Assembly: GCA_018389105.1 (NCBI GenBank)
Contig: JACATO010001103.1
Location: 186,001-250,000, forward strand
Reading direction: 5' to 3'
Source: Nautilus pompilius
Lineage: Eukaryota > Mollusca > Cephalopoda > Nautilida > Nautilidae
Length of the DNA: 64,000 nt
How positions within the stretch are numbered: position 1 is the stretch's first letter; every line of letters begins with the position of its first letter. The notes beneath the pieces were generated by a model. That model saw only the letters and a list, made by a program, of their open reading frames with translations, did not search any database and was not told where the DNA came from. Made by a program: the position numbers and the translations under genes. Below, piece by piece: positions 12,801-24,840 of the stretch.

Positions 12801-14000
12801 ATCTCACATTTTGCGATAACTCACCCACCCGGCTCGGTAAAGACACAGATTGAGGCACAAATTGACTGTCGGATAAAAAAACAACAAAAACTGGTGTTAT
12901 TGCAATGTTATTTAATCTTCAGACCTATTGCCTTATAAAACTAATGTCGCAAACGCATGCAAAACATCAAAACAGCCAATCAAATGCAACACAAACAGCA
13001 CCCGACTTCAGTAGCAGGTAGAAGTGCTTCATACCCTGAAAAATGTTTTAATTTTCTTTGTTGAAACGATAGCAGTAGAAGAGATTCCTGTTTTTTGTTT
13101 TTGGACTATGACGAACATATTTATTGTCTTGGTGTTCTTCGTTCCACTATGGCCAGCATTCTAAGCATGCTTAGCAAACCCAAAATTTTATAAATGCAAG
13201 GGTTAATAAAAAAATGTGACAACCAAGTCTTCTGAAAATCTTTCAGCTAGAAATTGAAAAAGTTCTGAGCATACTCGACTTGGGAAAAATTGCGTTGCTG
13301 TCTTTACAATGTCGTAATCGGCGCGCATGGAGATGGCACATGACGCAACAATTCCAGGGTTTACAGACTTAAAACTTGACAATGCTGCTAGCAGGTTTAT
13401 TGTCTTAGGGCAGCTTTCCTTAGACAGGTTGGATACTCTGCGGCCAGCGATTGCAGCAAAAGATTGTTTCTATTTGCGATACCAAACTTGGAGCGCCACA
13501 CAAACAATGCACCGACTGTTTGTGGATCAGAGATCAAACGGCAAAAGATGATAATTGTTTGGAAATGCTGCAAAGGTGCAAAGGTCTTCTGCTCTTTATG
13601 CCAAATACACGTACAACATGATGCTTTGATTCTTTAGCCATACCAAAACTCTTCTTTTTTCTGGGTGATCGGAAAGTTCGCAAATAGTTTTTACTTCAGG
13701 AACTATTGATTTTTTTATTTGTTTACACCGGAATTCGGGGTATAAAACATCGGAAGACACCAGAAGTTCGGTGTATAAAATGACTTCTGTTTCCTTTTCT
13801 TCTTGCGGTATTACTGGTTTTTACTATTCGTCAATCATATTAAATATGTAAATTATAAATATATAAATATGTAACAGTATAAATATTTAAATATGATACG
13901 TATTATGTAATGGGAATGGTGTTCAAAGACAAAATACCGACTTCCGCTCTGACCACTTTTTGAATCTGAAAATAAATACCAAATGATGAAGAACACAAGT
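9820..14000. other. AT-rich intergenic DNA, no gene recognised
   Basis: No recognisable domain in any frame. Overlapping open frames at 11619-11921 (plus) and 11718-12023 (minus) are shadows of one AT-rich stretch. Those at 12273-12470, 12641-12853 and 13327-13551 have no known motif. A weak minus-strand tRNA-like box B (GAGTCCGAATCCC) lies near 12500. Confidence 0.4.
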
Positions 14001-14011
14001 AGTTAATAGTG

Positions 14012-15205
14012 TAGATGAGCAGTCATGATAATACAGTTGCAAAAGTAACGGCTAAGAAAACTATTGCTGACATGAAAAAAGAATCAATTGTGTCACAAAA
14101 TTTTCCTCGATCTCTCATTTCCAAGGCGACTACTAACTTAAAAGAATGTGCTTTGGTAGACCTCTTTTATGAATCGCAATATTTGGCGTTTGCATCACGA
14201 AGAAAAAAGAAACGCTCCTATGGTTCCTAAGGAATGATATGGTTATGCTATTCCTGACGAATATTGCCAACTTGTCTGTGGTGATCAGTTTCTACAGTTT
14301 GATAACGGTGAAAGATGATCCCAAACCGAATTTTGATGTTTGCAACAGGCGCTCGTTTTGACGATCTTGAACAGATCAAAAGTTTCGCAGAGGATGCAAC
14401 TTTTAAATGCAGCCCCATACATATAAATTTTACACCTTGCACGTTCAAACTGACACCAAGTATTCCACGACTTTTTGCTTTCCTCTTTGACAAAACACAA
14501 ATTACCTATGATTGATTATTTGCAAAATTGAATGAACTACGACCCTAACATAAGACCAAATACCCTAATGATGGATTTTAAAAATCCTCTGTCAACAATT
14601 TCTCTACCAATTTTTCTGGTGCATCGGTAACATTTTGATTGTTCCATCTTTCGCAGAATTTTAACGAAAAAGTAGTGGACATAGGCCTTAAGTCAAAATG
14701 CCATCAAGATGATGAGTTTAGTCTAAGAATTACGTTTCCATTCACCTGCTTACCTTCCTTCTAAGGATGTCGTGGATGGTTTTGAGGATCTTGTGGATGA
14801 CGATGATCTTCCCCAAGAAATTGCATCATTCCTTGAGACCAATTACATTCGACGAGAGCGGCGAGGTCGTGGTCAGAAAAGAAGTCGTGTTGAACCCGAT
14901 GTTTTCCATGGCTTCCTGGAATGTTTGTGCACGCAGTGAACGTGGTGTGCCACGCACAAGTAATAGCATGGGCGGTTTCACATTGCCCTTGGAGGTTAAG
15001 TCACAAATGTCCATCCCAACATTTGGACCTAGATCACTGCTTTTATAAGCGATGAGGCCTTGCCTTGAAACGAATTGGTACACTATAACCGTGGAAACAT
15101 GATGCGTAAGGAAAAAAGTAAAGAGACGTCGACCATCAGATCATGAATTTGTTACTTACCCTGCAGATGAAATTAATTTTCTTCGTGAAATTGCCTATTA
15201 GGTTG
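14012..15205 (+). pseudogene. Degenerate MULE (Mutator-like) transposase, FLYWCH type
   Basis: Relic of a Mutator-like transposase, a DDE enzyme that cuts and pastes its own element in the nucleus. Order of recognisable parts: the end of a FLYWCH-like region and linker (SHDN, then PRSLISKATTNL) at 14015-14160; the DDE core beginning RILMFATGARFDDLEQ at 14321; the first catalytic Asp in EDATFK (14393-14395, family usually DGTFK); a second acidic block MMDFK near 14570 (family DFE); the linker QEIASFLETNYI near 14818; and the C-terminal WNVCARSERGVPRTSNSMGG block. In that block the family motif RTNNxxEGxH reads RTSNSMGG, so the catalytic Glu is Gly at 14971-14973. The reading frame changes at about 14310, 14590, 14750 and 14860, with in-frame stops, so the gene is dead. 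The last recognisable residues (INFLREIAY) end near 15198. I did not find terminal inverted repeats. Family assignment rests on motif order recalled from MULE proteins. Confidence 0.82.
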
Positions 15206-16060
15206 GAAGAATTTTAAAAAAATTTCTGCCTTTATATTGCGATTTTAAAACATTGTTGAGTAATAAAAATTTTTTAAATACTCTAGGATTTGTTTAAACA
15301 TTGCACGTGCCCACGTTCATATCTAAAGTTTTAAAATAAAGCTCTTTGGAAGGGTTAATTTTGACTTAGTAAGGGAGGTTATGCCGATGGGTAAGGATTG
15401 GTAACATCAACGATCAAACATTAAAGTCATGAGAAAAAAACAATAGATCCTGAAGTAGCAATTGGTGGCGATACGACTTAGTAGCGAAATGTTCGGTAGA
15501 AAAACGACCGGTAGCGAAAATCCATAGAATCTTTCATCAGGCATCAGCATATTTTTTAATCAAACACGAAAAGTACAAACCCTGAAAATGTTTATAAAAT
15601 TACGATGAAGCGATCTTTTTCTTGAATTCCTATTTGGACATTCAGTCAACAGTTTTTTCCATAAAGTGGCCGAATCATGTGTATGTCAGTTAATGATTGC
15701 AACATAATTTGCTAAGTTGCTGGACCTTGGTTTAATTCAATTAGAGAAGACAGATCTACTAAATGGCAACATTTCTCACTGGGCGAAAAGTAAAATCTTT
15801 ACTCCATTTTAAATAAGTGACACGAAGAACGGAAAGACTGTCTGTAAGCAATATTTACATGAACTTTACCTTAATTATTTCCTATAATGTAAAGAAAATT
15901 CCTGAAGCATGCAGTAGTGGGCAGATACGGTTATGTGAATCGATATTTTTGCGTACAAAGAAAGTAATTGTTTTAATATACTTTTTCTTAATATCTCGTG
16001 TATATGTTATAATTTGTTAATTGTTGTTTTCACGCTTTCCCAGTTACTTTCTCTGCGAAT
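15205..16060. other. No gene recognised
   Basis: AT-rich sequence downstream of the MULE relic. The open frame at 15817-16020 is short, ends in a hydrophobic AT-rich stretch and has no motif. Confidence 0.4.
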
Positions 16061-16067
16061 CCCTATC

Positions 16068-16140
16068 CGGGATACGAACGGTAGACTAATGGACTGCTAG
16101 GGTCGAGGGTTCGAATTCGAATTTTTATTCTCTGTTGCAA
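16068..16140 (+). repeat. tRNA-derived SINE head
   Basis: A perfect-looking RNA polymerase III box B, GGTTCGAATTC, lies at 16108-16118, preceded at tRNA spacing by GGTAGACTAATGGACTGCTA, which resembles box A plus an anticodon arm. The 3' side runs into AT-rich sequence instead of an acceptor stem, so it is a SINE or tRNA pseudogene, not a tRNA gene. ACTGCTA in the anticodon region is shared with the minus-strand copy at 54060-54128, suggesting one SINE family. Confidence 0.55.
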
Positions 16141-16594
16141 AGGTACGCCGCATGCAGTACATCAGCTGTATATCCGACATTATTCGCCAAAGGTTAGGAA
16201 ATGTTTTATTCGCTGAAGGTTTATGGGCCTAATCGTGGAATGAAAAGGGAAAGAAATCACAACCGAAAACGTTGGGTTTGTAACTAAAGTAACCACTATT
16301 TAACCTTAATTACATCGGGGTATCTTGATGACGCGGATCAGGCAAACGACAGTTCACCGCAACGAGATATTAACGTGCGATCCTTTTGTTTAGCACTACT
16401 TTCCGGTGTTTACGACAGACGGCGCTTTACCCTTTATCTCGCGCCGGTCTGCTCTCGGCCGTCGGCTCGCCGGCCATTGTTTTCCCTCCGATTGCCTATT
16501 AAACGATATTAAGTGCACTTACAGTTCTCCGCTTTGTTTGTCCCGTCGGGTGTGCGCCACTTTCTTGAAATTCTTGTTTGCAAACTCTTCATTC

Positions 16595-16621
16595 TAATAA
16601 TAATAATAATAATAATAATAG
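16595..16621 (+). repeat. (ATA)n microsatellite
   Basis: About nine ATA/TAA trinucleotides in a row immediately before GTAACGAGC. Confidence 0.95.
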
Positions 16622-18328
16622 TAACGAGCTGACAGGCGCTCCGCGTAATCATGGCGAAGAGACGAAAGATTTATTGCCAAGCCAAACAACTCCTGCGAAA
16701 GGAGGTTATCGCGTCTGACCAAAGGCAAAAAGAAAATGTTCAAATTATATCTCGGTTTATTGCCCAGACCAGCCGCGGCAATTATTCGTACGTTTTAGTT
16801 TTTATCACTTTATAATTTCTTCCTACACACCTGCGCTAATCTTTCCAGTAAATTGCTAAATAAACAAAGCGAATAAACGAACGGTTTCCTTTATTGTTTT
16901 CTGACACTCTAGCAATTCAAAAATTCTTACACATTTCGTTTTCTTAATAACCCGTTCTAAGAGTCCTGCCGCACGAACTCGTGAAAACCCCGATCCTACA
17001 AAGATCTACGAGTGGATGGGGAAGCTAATCTGGTCGGTATTATCTCTTGTGCTGGCCACACACACACCAACCCCGCCTACTTTACACTGATATTGCAATC
17101 ATACTTTGGCGAAATGTTTTATACTTTACTAAAAAAATTATAAGATGTAGGCGGAAAATACTACATTTATACATTTAATTGTAATAATATAGACAGGGTA
17201 AACCCTTCTAGGTAAAAATAAAAGATTAAATAAAATCCATAAACCTATATCAATTTATTAATTTATTTATTTATCTACATATATTTCGTAAATTTTATCT
17301 TTGCATCTGTAAGCGTTTTGCTTGTATACCATCGGCTGCATCTTAATATTGGTGCCGTGTTTTCAAAATGTGAAAGCCATGCATACCTAGGTCGGTAATG
17401 GTTGTCATTCCTTCTGACATTATCTCAGCTATGACATTGGTGTTGTACAGCACACAGACAAAACATAAAGGTTTTGGGTGTCTCGTTAACCAGTCACCTA
17501 TTTGGTCGTTTACGGGCTGGTACTGTCGTGTGCTTCGCGGAGAAAGAGTATTAAATTTCCTGGATATGTGAGCAGAAAATAATTCCCGGTGTTCTTTTTT
17601 GAAAAAGAAAAAAAAAATGACATCTTGGCGATATATAGCACAAGCCCGGATCGATCCACCCTGAAATAAGGCAGCATATCGTCGATACGAGTGGATCAGA
17701 AAGGTAACTTTATCGCAAGTACGAAGAGGCACGTAGCCGTGCCAACGGTCGCGCCCTGACAACAGGCTCATGGCGAGGAGATGCAGAGCGAAAAGACCAT
17801 TACGCGAGCATTGCTTGCACGAGAACACAAAGCGTTGGTGTCTCGGATCGGTCGGGCGCCTTCAGTAGTAGCCTTACGCCGTCTTCAAAGATTGCCCCTC
17901 TCTGTACCTGGTCGAATAAGCGCCAGAAGCCTGAACGAAAAGTGGCTCTTTAATAAATGTGTAGAGCGAACAGTGGATGGGGAGGCGATTTTATTCCGCT
18001 GAGGATCGGGATGCACCACAGAGGTAATACAGACTTGGTGGTGCTGAATGGAAATGACAAACAGAAGAGGTATAGACGCATCTTAGCAAACAGGCCTCTT
18101 CTTTATGCTGATTACACTGGTATGCAAATATCTGATGTTTCAACATACATAGCGTTTTTTTATATTATCAATTCGGTTGGTGTGCTGAATACAAGAATGA
18201 CATCCATTTTTTCCAATCATGTGCATTTTTCTAGCAATACCTATCACCTATTTTGCATGGGTGGTATACAGATATACACGCAATTATACAATATATGTGT
18301 ACATTATATACATAGAATGGTATTTTAT
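16622..18328. other. No gene recognised; long minus-strand open frame present
   Basis: This stretch includes the longest open frame of the window, 161 codons on the minus strand at 17343-17828. It contains a run of Phe from a poly-A tract and no recognisable domain. The opposite strand at 17781-18002 is also open and Arg-rich. GC is locally higher at about 17640-18000. I treat both frames as non-coding or unknown. Confidence 0.35.
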
Positions 18329-19990
18329 ATGGCAACAAGAGGTTGTATAAATATCCCTGACATATTCTGTTATATTTGTGGTAGTTTCGTGATGCAGAAA
18401 CAAAGATAGAAGATCACATATTTTGTCTAGAAAGTGTATCGGGCATATTTTAGAATGAAGCTTGGAGATAAAGATCAGTCACAGGCTCCTCATACAGTTT
18501 GTCGGACTTGTGTTGAGGCTTTGAGAAACTGGAGTAAAGGTAGAATGAAGTCACTGAACATTGGAATACCCATGGTATGGCGTGAACCTAAGAACCACAC
18601 GGATAACTGTTACTTTTGCACTGTTAACATTGAAGATTACAACACAAAAACGAAAAGGAGATTCTATCTATCCCAACCTCCAATATGCACTGAGCCCTAT
18701 ACGACGTGGCTCAAATGTGCCTATTCCCTCGACATAACAGCTTGAAAAGCTCACGGCAGAGTCTGAATCAGGCTGTACTGAAGCCGAAGACGATAATGAT
18801 TGCCTCAAGCAAGATGAAGCACTATATGAACCTCAACCTTTGACACAAAGTGAACTAAATGATTTGGTTTGAGATCTGGATTTGCCAAAAAAAACTCTGC
18901 AGAAGTTCTGGGATCTAGACTCCAAGCTAAAACTTATTTTCTCCTTGAACATCGTTTACTTAGTACAGACATCGTGAAAATGAATTTGTGCCATATTTTC
19001 AACGTAAGATACACTTGTCTACCGCAAAAACATTCCGAAAGTGATACAAAAGTCAGGAGTTGCATATCAGCCAAGTGACTGGAGACTGTTTATTGATTCC
19101 TCGAAGACAAGTATGAAAGGAGTACTTCTCCACGATGACAACAAATATGCTTCTCTGCCTATTGCACATTGAGTGCATCTGAAGGAAAATATACGAGAAT
19201 CTGAAGCTTCTTCTGGAAAAGGTCGGATATAGTGAGCATCAGTGAGTTGTGAGCGGAGATGCTAAGGTTTTGTCCATGCTTGTTGTTCAGCATTCCGGGT
19301 ACACAAAAATGCTCCCCTTTTATGTGAATGGGACAGCAGAGCGAGAAATCAACACTGAAAAATAAGGCATGACAACCAAGAAATAAATTTACACCAGGTT
19401 CAAAAACATCAACCACGAAAAACTTATTGAACCTGATAAGATTTTGTTGCCTCCATTTCATATAAAGCTGGGCTTGACAAAGCAATTTGTCAAAGGATTA
19501 GATAACAACTGCTTCAAATACATTTTTAGTACATTTCCAACACTCAGCTATGAAAAAAGTAGAAGAAGGCATCTTTGTGGGACAGAAACTCAAAAGTGGA
19601 CACAGGATGAGCAGTTTGAAGGAACGATGAGTAAAACAAAGAAAGGAGACTGGACTGCATTCAAAAGTGTAATTCAGAACTTTCTGGGCGATCACAAAGA
19701 TCTAACCACAAGGATTTTGTCAATGAAATGCTCAGCAAATTTGAAAAGATAGGCTGCAATACGAGTCTAAAAGTTCACTTCCTTCACTCGTATTTGGACT
19801 ATTTTCCTGAAAACTTGGGTAGTGCGAGGGAAGACCAAGGAGAAGGGTTCCTTAAGGATATCAAGACTATGAAACTAAGATACTAAGGAAGGTGGGGTGT
19901 CAACATGCAGACTGGTGCTGGTCCCTGAAACTGGAAAGCTCGTGACAAATGCAGCACGAGAAGCTGGCAAAGAAATGACGATTTTTTCAA
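18329..19990 (+). pseudogene. Relic of an uncharacterised multicopy metazoan CxxC protein family
   Basis: A broken copy of a protein that I recognise as widespread and multicopy in invertebrate genomes but that has no function I can name. The start is ATG 18329 (MATRGCINIPDIFCYICG). Conserved landmarks in order: CYIC; KLGDKDQSQAPHTVCRTC near 18454-18511; VPMVWREPKNH-like (here IPMVWREPKNH) followed by CYFC at 18608; EVLGSRLQAK near 18900; DWRLFIDSSKTSMKGVLLHD near 19080-19135; LPPFHIKLGLTKQFVKGLD near 19447-19503; WTAFKSVIQNFLGDHKDL near 19650; and ADWCWSLKLE near 19907-19936. Three CxxC pairs in the N-terminal third suggest zinc binding. Lesions include stops at 18407, 18428 and 19170, frameshifts after about 18720, near 18890 and beyond 19740, and others. 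The dispersed, decayed nature of copies suggests mobility or retroposition, but I see no TIR, intron or poly-A tail proving a mechanism. Confidence 0.75.
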
Positions 19991-21450
19991 ACTGATCAAT
20001 CAAGTATCAAACATGAATTTACTTAGAATTGTATTGTCTTTGTATTTCATAATAAAAACGTTTTTGAGCAATTGTAATCAACATCTTATAATTTGGTTGT
20101 TTAGTACAAACTATATCTGACATTTTTTAGAAAGATTCTGACGTGATACATGGAAATAGTTGTGAAATTTGATATCAGCTGGCAAAATTTTATAAGATCA
20201 CTTAATAGAAAGAAAACAACTCGTCCTTTTTGAAATGCATATCAGCGTTATTTTTATAGGCACTACTTTCAACTTGTTTCCTTTGGATAATGATGCCCGT
20301 TCTCACAAGAACATAAACATAAACCATGATATTTTACTGCTGAGAGTGTGACCAAACTAATCTAGACAGAAAAGAGCTCAGATGTAAACACTGTCGAAAT
20401 GCTAGATCGTAGATTCTCCGCATGGCTATCATCCAACAAGAACACTCTCTGAGATGATTAATGCTATGATTTAAATCTTGGAGAACATGTGGAGAATAAG
20501 ACATCAATTAGTTCATTGCCAGAATGCAACAAAGATAGCCGCTTTTGTAGTTGTTTATGGAAGCGATAACGATATTAACTGACATTGTGACGATATCTAT
20601 GATTATTTGTTCATATAAGATAAGCGTCAATGAATGTGATTTCCCTATTACTGAACACTGTTTGATGAAATGCTACTGAAAAATACGTCTCAATGTTAGG
20701 TTATTATCAACCAGACGTTTTTTTTGTTGTATCTTAAAATGACATCATGTGATTTTAAATTAATTATTAAACCTCCTCGTGTCTGTTAAAATTTCTGACG
20801 TACGGTTTCTAAATCTGAAAAAGTGCCAATATACTATTTAATTAGAAAGGTGACAACTATTATTAACATAAGTACACGATAGTATATATATGCATAAAAG
20901 AGAGAGATTTGAACATAAAAGTTATCAGCTAAGCTGAAATTGTATCATTAAATATACATTTTTAAATTACTATCTTTATCATGTGCCATCTCAGAGTCAG
21001 GGATCCACGGTCTAGAATCGCATTCATGATTTACGATGTATTACTGCAGTTACTCGCTTGGTAGATCCCAATAACCCTTTCACTCTACCCAGGAACGAAC
21101 TTTCTTAAAATTCTTACAAGTACTTTATTTTCAGATGTTGGAAGAAACGGAATACCCAAAAGAACCGAAGTGGCTGCTGGTAAAAAAGTGAGAAATTTAT
21201 GTTCCATTATAAAGATCAAAATATATTTGTAATGTTTTGGGAGCTTATCGCTTTGACGTTTAGTGGTAGATAATTATTATAATAGATGTTGCTAAGATTA
21301 AAGGTTTTTAAAACAGACTGATATTTCACTTTGGTGGAAAACAAAGTGTCTCTTAAAATTCTAGTTTTGTTTATCGACACTGAAAGCAGCCTGCAGCTTA
21401 CAACCAATGAAGACATCGAGTCCTTAACTGAAGAAAAAACTGGTCCAACC
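19990..21450. other. No gene recognised
   Basis: AT-rich DNA following the CxxC-family relic. A short interval around 21135-21175 is bounded by splice-like AG and GT dinucleotides (see findings). The minus-strand open frame at 21216-21416 has no motif. Confidence 0.4.
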
Positions 21451-21454
21451 TTTC

Positions 21455-21565
21455 TGCAGCAAATAGCGCAGTGGTACTAGGTCTGTTGGCTTAGACTAAT
21501 GCTGGTAATCCTGTCAGAGAAGCTTGGTTGGTACGGGTCGAGGTTTAACAGTATCACCAGCAGCC
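21455..21565 (+). repeat. Possible tRNA-derived SINE fragment
   Basis: AAATAGCGCAGTGGTACTAG resembles box A, and GGGTCGAGGTTTAACAG about 65 bp later resembles a decayed box B. The spacing is longer than in a tRNA, consistent with a degenerate SINE head with an insertion. Weak on its own. Confidence 0.35.
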
Positions 21566-21569
21566 AATT

Positions 21570-24500
21570 AAATTCGCTTTCTGAAATATTAACAGAGTTC
21601 CGCTGTACACATCAGTAAGATGGGAAGCAATGTTATTTTAAAACTGACTTCATGCAGACGCTCTTAAAAAATTCTACCTATTTGACTTCCGTACATCCGC
21701 GAGGCACGCGAGTGAAACAGTAATTCCTGGCCCAGAAAACTGATGCTGTCATCTCCAAACCTGACAACTTTCTGCACATAAGATATTTTTGTTTTTGACT
21801 CCTATATAATGTTGACAGTAAATCTTGCCAAAATTGTTAAGGATTTCCATAATTTATTAAGACTTTATTCATCCCGGGATCAAGAATTAAAACAGGTTGT
21901 GCTGATGAGTTACGGCAGATACTAGAAATGGCCGGTTTGACTCCAACAATCCAGTACATAAACCGTTCTATGTTGAATTAACTAACACTGTCAAATCTGG
22001 CGACTAATAAGGATTCTGGATTAGCGAATATGTAGGCCGAGTTCATCTTTGTTTAATTATGCTGCAGGCCAGTTTTCCCGGCGTGGCTCTTTCACCATCT
22101 CGATGGTGATTTCTTTGGTAAATGTTTTTTTCTAAATTTAAATTTTAGAAACAAAAAAATTTACTTATAATCAGTGTTATGGTTATAATTTGAATGGTTA
22201 CTATCCTTTCCGTGCTTTAGATTTGATGAAAAACAATAGTGTTTAAGATATGTGTTCCATTTTTTCAGTTTTCACATTTTAACTTTAGAAGAATTGGTAC
22301 GTTTGCATATTATCTAAAGGTTGGAAAAATCTTACAGAGAGAGTTATTCCACACGTAAAAAAAGAAAAATGTGAATGTGAATGTAAACTTATATACACTA
22401 ATTTGTGGGATAAAATTCATTATCTCAAAATGTTCCCGATTATCATTAATTATAAAGTACAATTTTCTGGCTTTTCACTCGGGTTTCTTTTTTTAATTAC
22501 GCGAAGCAACACAGCCGATAAATTGGATTCTAACTTTTTTCAGGTAATCAAACGCTGGCAGGAGATATAGTCTCTATAAATATGAGAGGTTAAATTACCA
22601 GATATGACACCGTGGCGCCGAATGGCTTTATTTGTGATTTTTTATTCAAGATAAGGCATTTTACCTACTTTATCATTGCTGTGGTCAGTGAACAATTTAG
22701 CTGCAGTGATAGTAAAATAAACACAATCCCCTGCCTTTCCCTTTAAGCTGGTAGTATGCAGATATTTAAAAATTATAATAATATTTATTATAAAAAAGAG
22801 TAGTATATTGTGGAGTAATGTTATCCTGAATTATTGAAAATAATATTTACAAAATGTAAAGCATGATATGATAAAATGAGTTGAAAGATGTGGTAGTATA
22901 AAACCTTTTGAGTGTAGACATAGCTGTAAATAAGCAAACAAAATTTAAAAAAACATGTAAACCATATAAGATGAAAGAACAGCGGTACTTGGTACCATTT
23001 CTTCCATATATTCATATTTTATAAAAGTTTTGATTGAAATTATGCGTTATAAAGGGAGGGGGGTTACATATAAAATAGAATGTAAAATCCGTAATAAATT
23101 CATAACTAGAAAAAGGTTTTAAGCAGCATAATAATTGTCCAAGTAAAGGATGTAAGTAAATAAATTGAATCAGTAGATTTCATGTGGACTAACTTTATTA
23201 AAACACGAAGAATACAAGCGGGAAGCTGTTTCACATCATGAAGCGCCTGGGAACAACAAAGATGACGTTACTGCGCAAAGTAACAAAATTTGTATTGTTT
23301 CTGCTAATAAAATTGTTCATTAATTTATCTAGTTGTTGAAGTTAAGCATGATATCAAGGCATGGTCTCTACCAGACCTTGAGAGACAAATTGGATTGACA
23401 GCCCGTCCAACAAAATCTTATGGATAGCACAGCGAAACGCAAATGTGGGCAATCTGTTCAAACTCGAGATGGCGCGAGAATCCTTCTTAACAGAACACTT
23501 TGGTCACAGTTCCATGCTTTTTTCAAGTATTTAAAAGAATTTTATACCAATTATCAAAATCTCCATTTGAAAAATGGAAAATATCTTACTATGATGCCTA
23601 GCATATTTGCAAGTGCAACAGTTTTCTCAAATATCTTCTAGTGATGTTGAACTTCCTGGATTATGTTATAAACTATTGATAGAAAAACATACATTAAATA
23701 AACATATAAATGTGGTTTGAATTTCTATTTATTATTGTTTTCTTGTCGTTATTTCTTTTCTTCCGATAGGATTGAAATAAATTATTGTATTTGTTACTGC
23801 TTAGTCAATAAAAGAGGTATAGTCCATTTTTACGTCTCAGTTTTAATTTCACTTACAGCAGAATCTCCCCAGCGAATATGTTAAACTTTTAAATGTCGAA
23901 AACGCTTTGAATTATTATGTAAATACAGAAAAGACTTTCTCTACTTTGTTTAATTAGCTGTGACATTTGTGGTGCGATCTTGGTTCGCTGGCGAACGCCA
24001 CTTTTTCTTCAAGTGAAGATACTCAGCGAGCGCTGCGAGTGGTCAGTTCAATATTAAAGCGCCAGGAAGTGTTACGGCGCGGTTACGATCATGACAACAC
24101 CTCAGGTGTCCGCCAGACGAAAGATTCAGTCGATAGTCTGAAGATCCTTAAGAAACCTACGTACCATTGTGTAAATTATAAATAGAATAGGTGACTTCTT
24201 TTTGTTATTATGCGGTCATTATAAATCGAGTTCCAGTGAAGCACATGAAAAATATTATTGAGAGGTTGTCCAGAGTTTCTGATAGACTAAGGCCTTTTGC
24301 TGGGTGTTGGAATTATCAGGGTGTAACCACTAGTATGAAATAGGAATATTCAGAAGGATTGCTTCGATCTGTGTCAACTGAAGCGAAGGTTTTTCACATT
24401 TTAGCTAATATCGTCAAAACCCCTATTAACAAGAGGAATCAGTTAAACTCTAGTTTGCTCTGACTAAATGGATTGAAATGGCATTTCTAAAGTAAAAGTT

Positions 24501-24745
24501 TTCTTTCTAAAAAAGACCCAAATAGCCGATATCTAAAATATAAAATTAAAGCATGAAATTCATTTCTAATTACCAAATAACTGTTACAATAAAATTGAAA
24601 CATTTACTCTCCACATATTTATACACATACGAGTAGAAATAAATATAGACAAAAATTTTTTTTAAAATAAACGTTAAAAAATTATTTATGGCTTTGTAGT
24701 AGATTTAACGATTTATAACTACTGTTTATAAATGTATTAAAATGA
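21570..24745. other. No gene recognised
   Basis: AT-rich, with an imperfect hairpin TCACCATCTCGATGGTGA near 22092. Open frames at 22821-23015 (minus), 23420-23641 and 23967-24185 (plus) are short. The segment around 23340-23640 has somewhat coding-like composition in two frames, but I cannot identify a family. Confidence 0.35.
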
Positions 24746-24749
24746 ATCT

Positions 24750-24840
24750 GTTGACCGCACGTATTATACAAGCCTTTTAAATAGGAACGGGTCCCCTTTT
24801 AACCCTAAAGCGTCTGTTAAATGATAAATTTTCGTAAGGT
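24750..24840 (+). repeat. Dispersed repeat, copy 1
   Basis: Aligns by eye over about 85 bp with 30625-30712. Shared blocks are GTATTAnACAA, the region around TTTTAAnTnGGAACG, then CCnCTTTTAnCCCTA and finally ATTTTCGT. Roughly 70 percent of positions match. No terminal structure is visible. Confidence 0.55.

Noticed and set aside
16068..16140. Functional tRNA gene
   Set aside because: Boxes A and B are present but no matching acceptor stem or complete cloverleaf is visible.
17343..17828. Longest open frame, 161 codons, minus strand
   Set aside because: No domain, includes a Phe run from a poly-A tract, and the opposite strand is partly open too; not credible as a gene.
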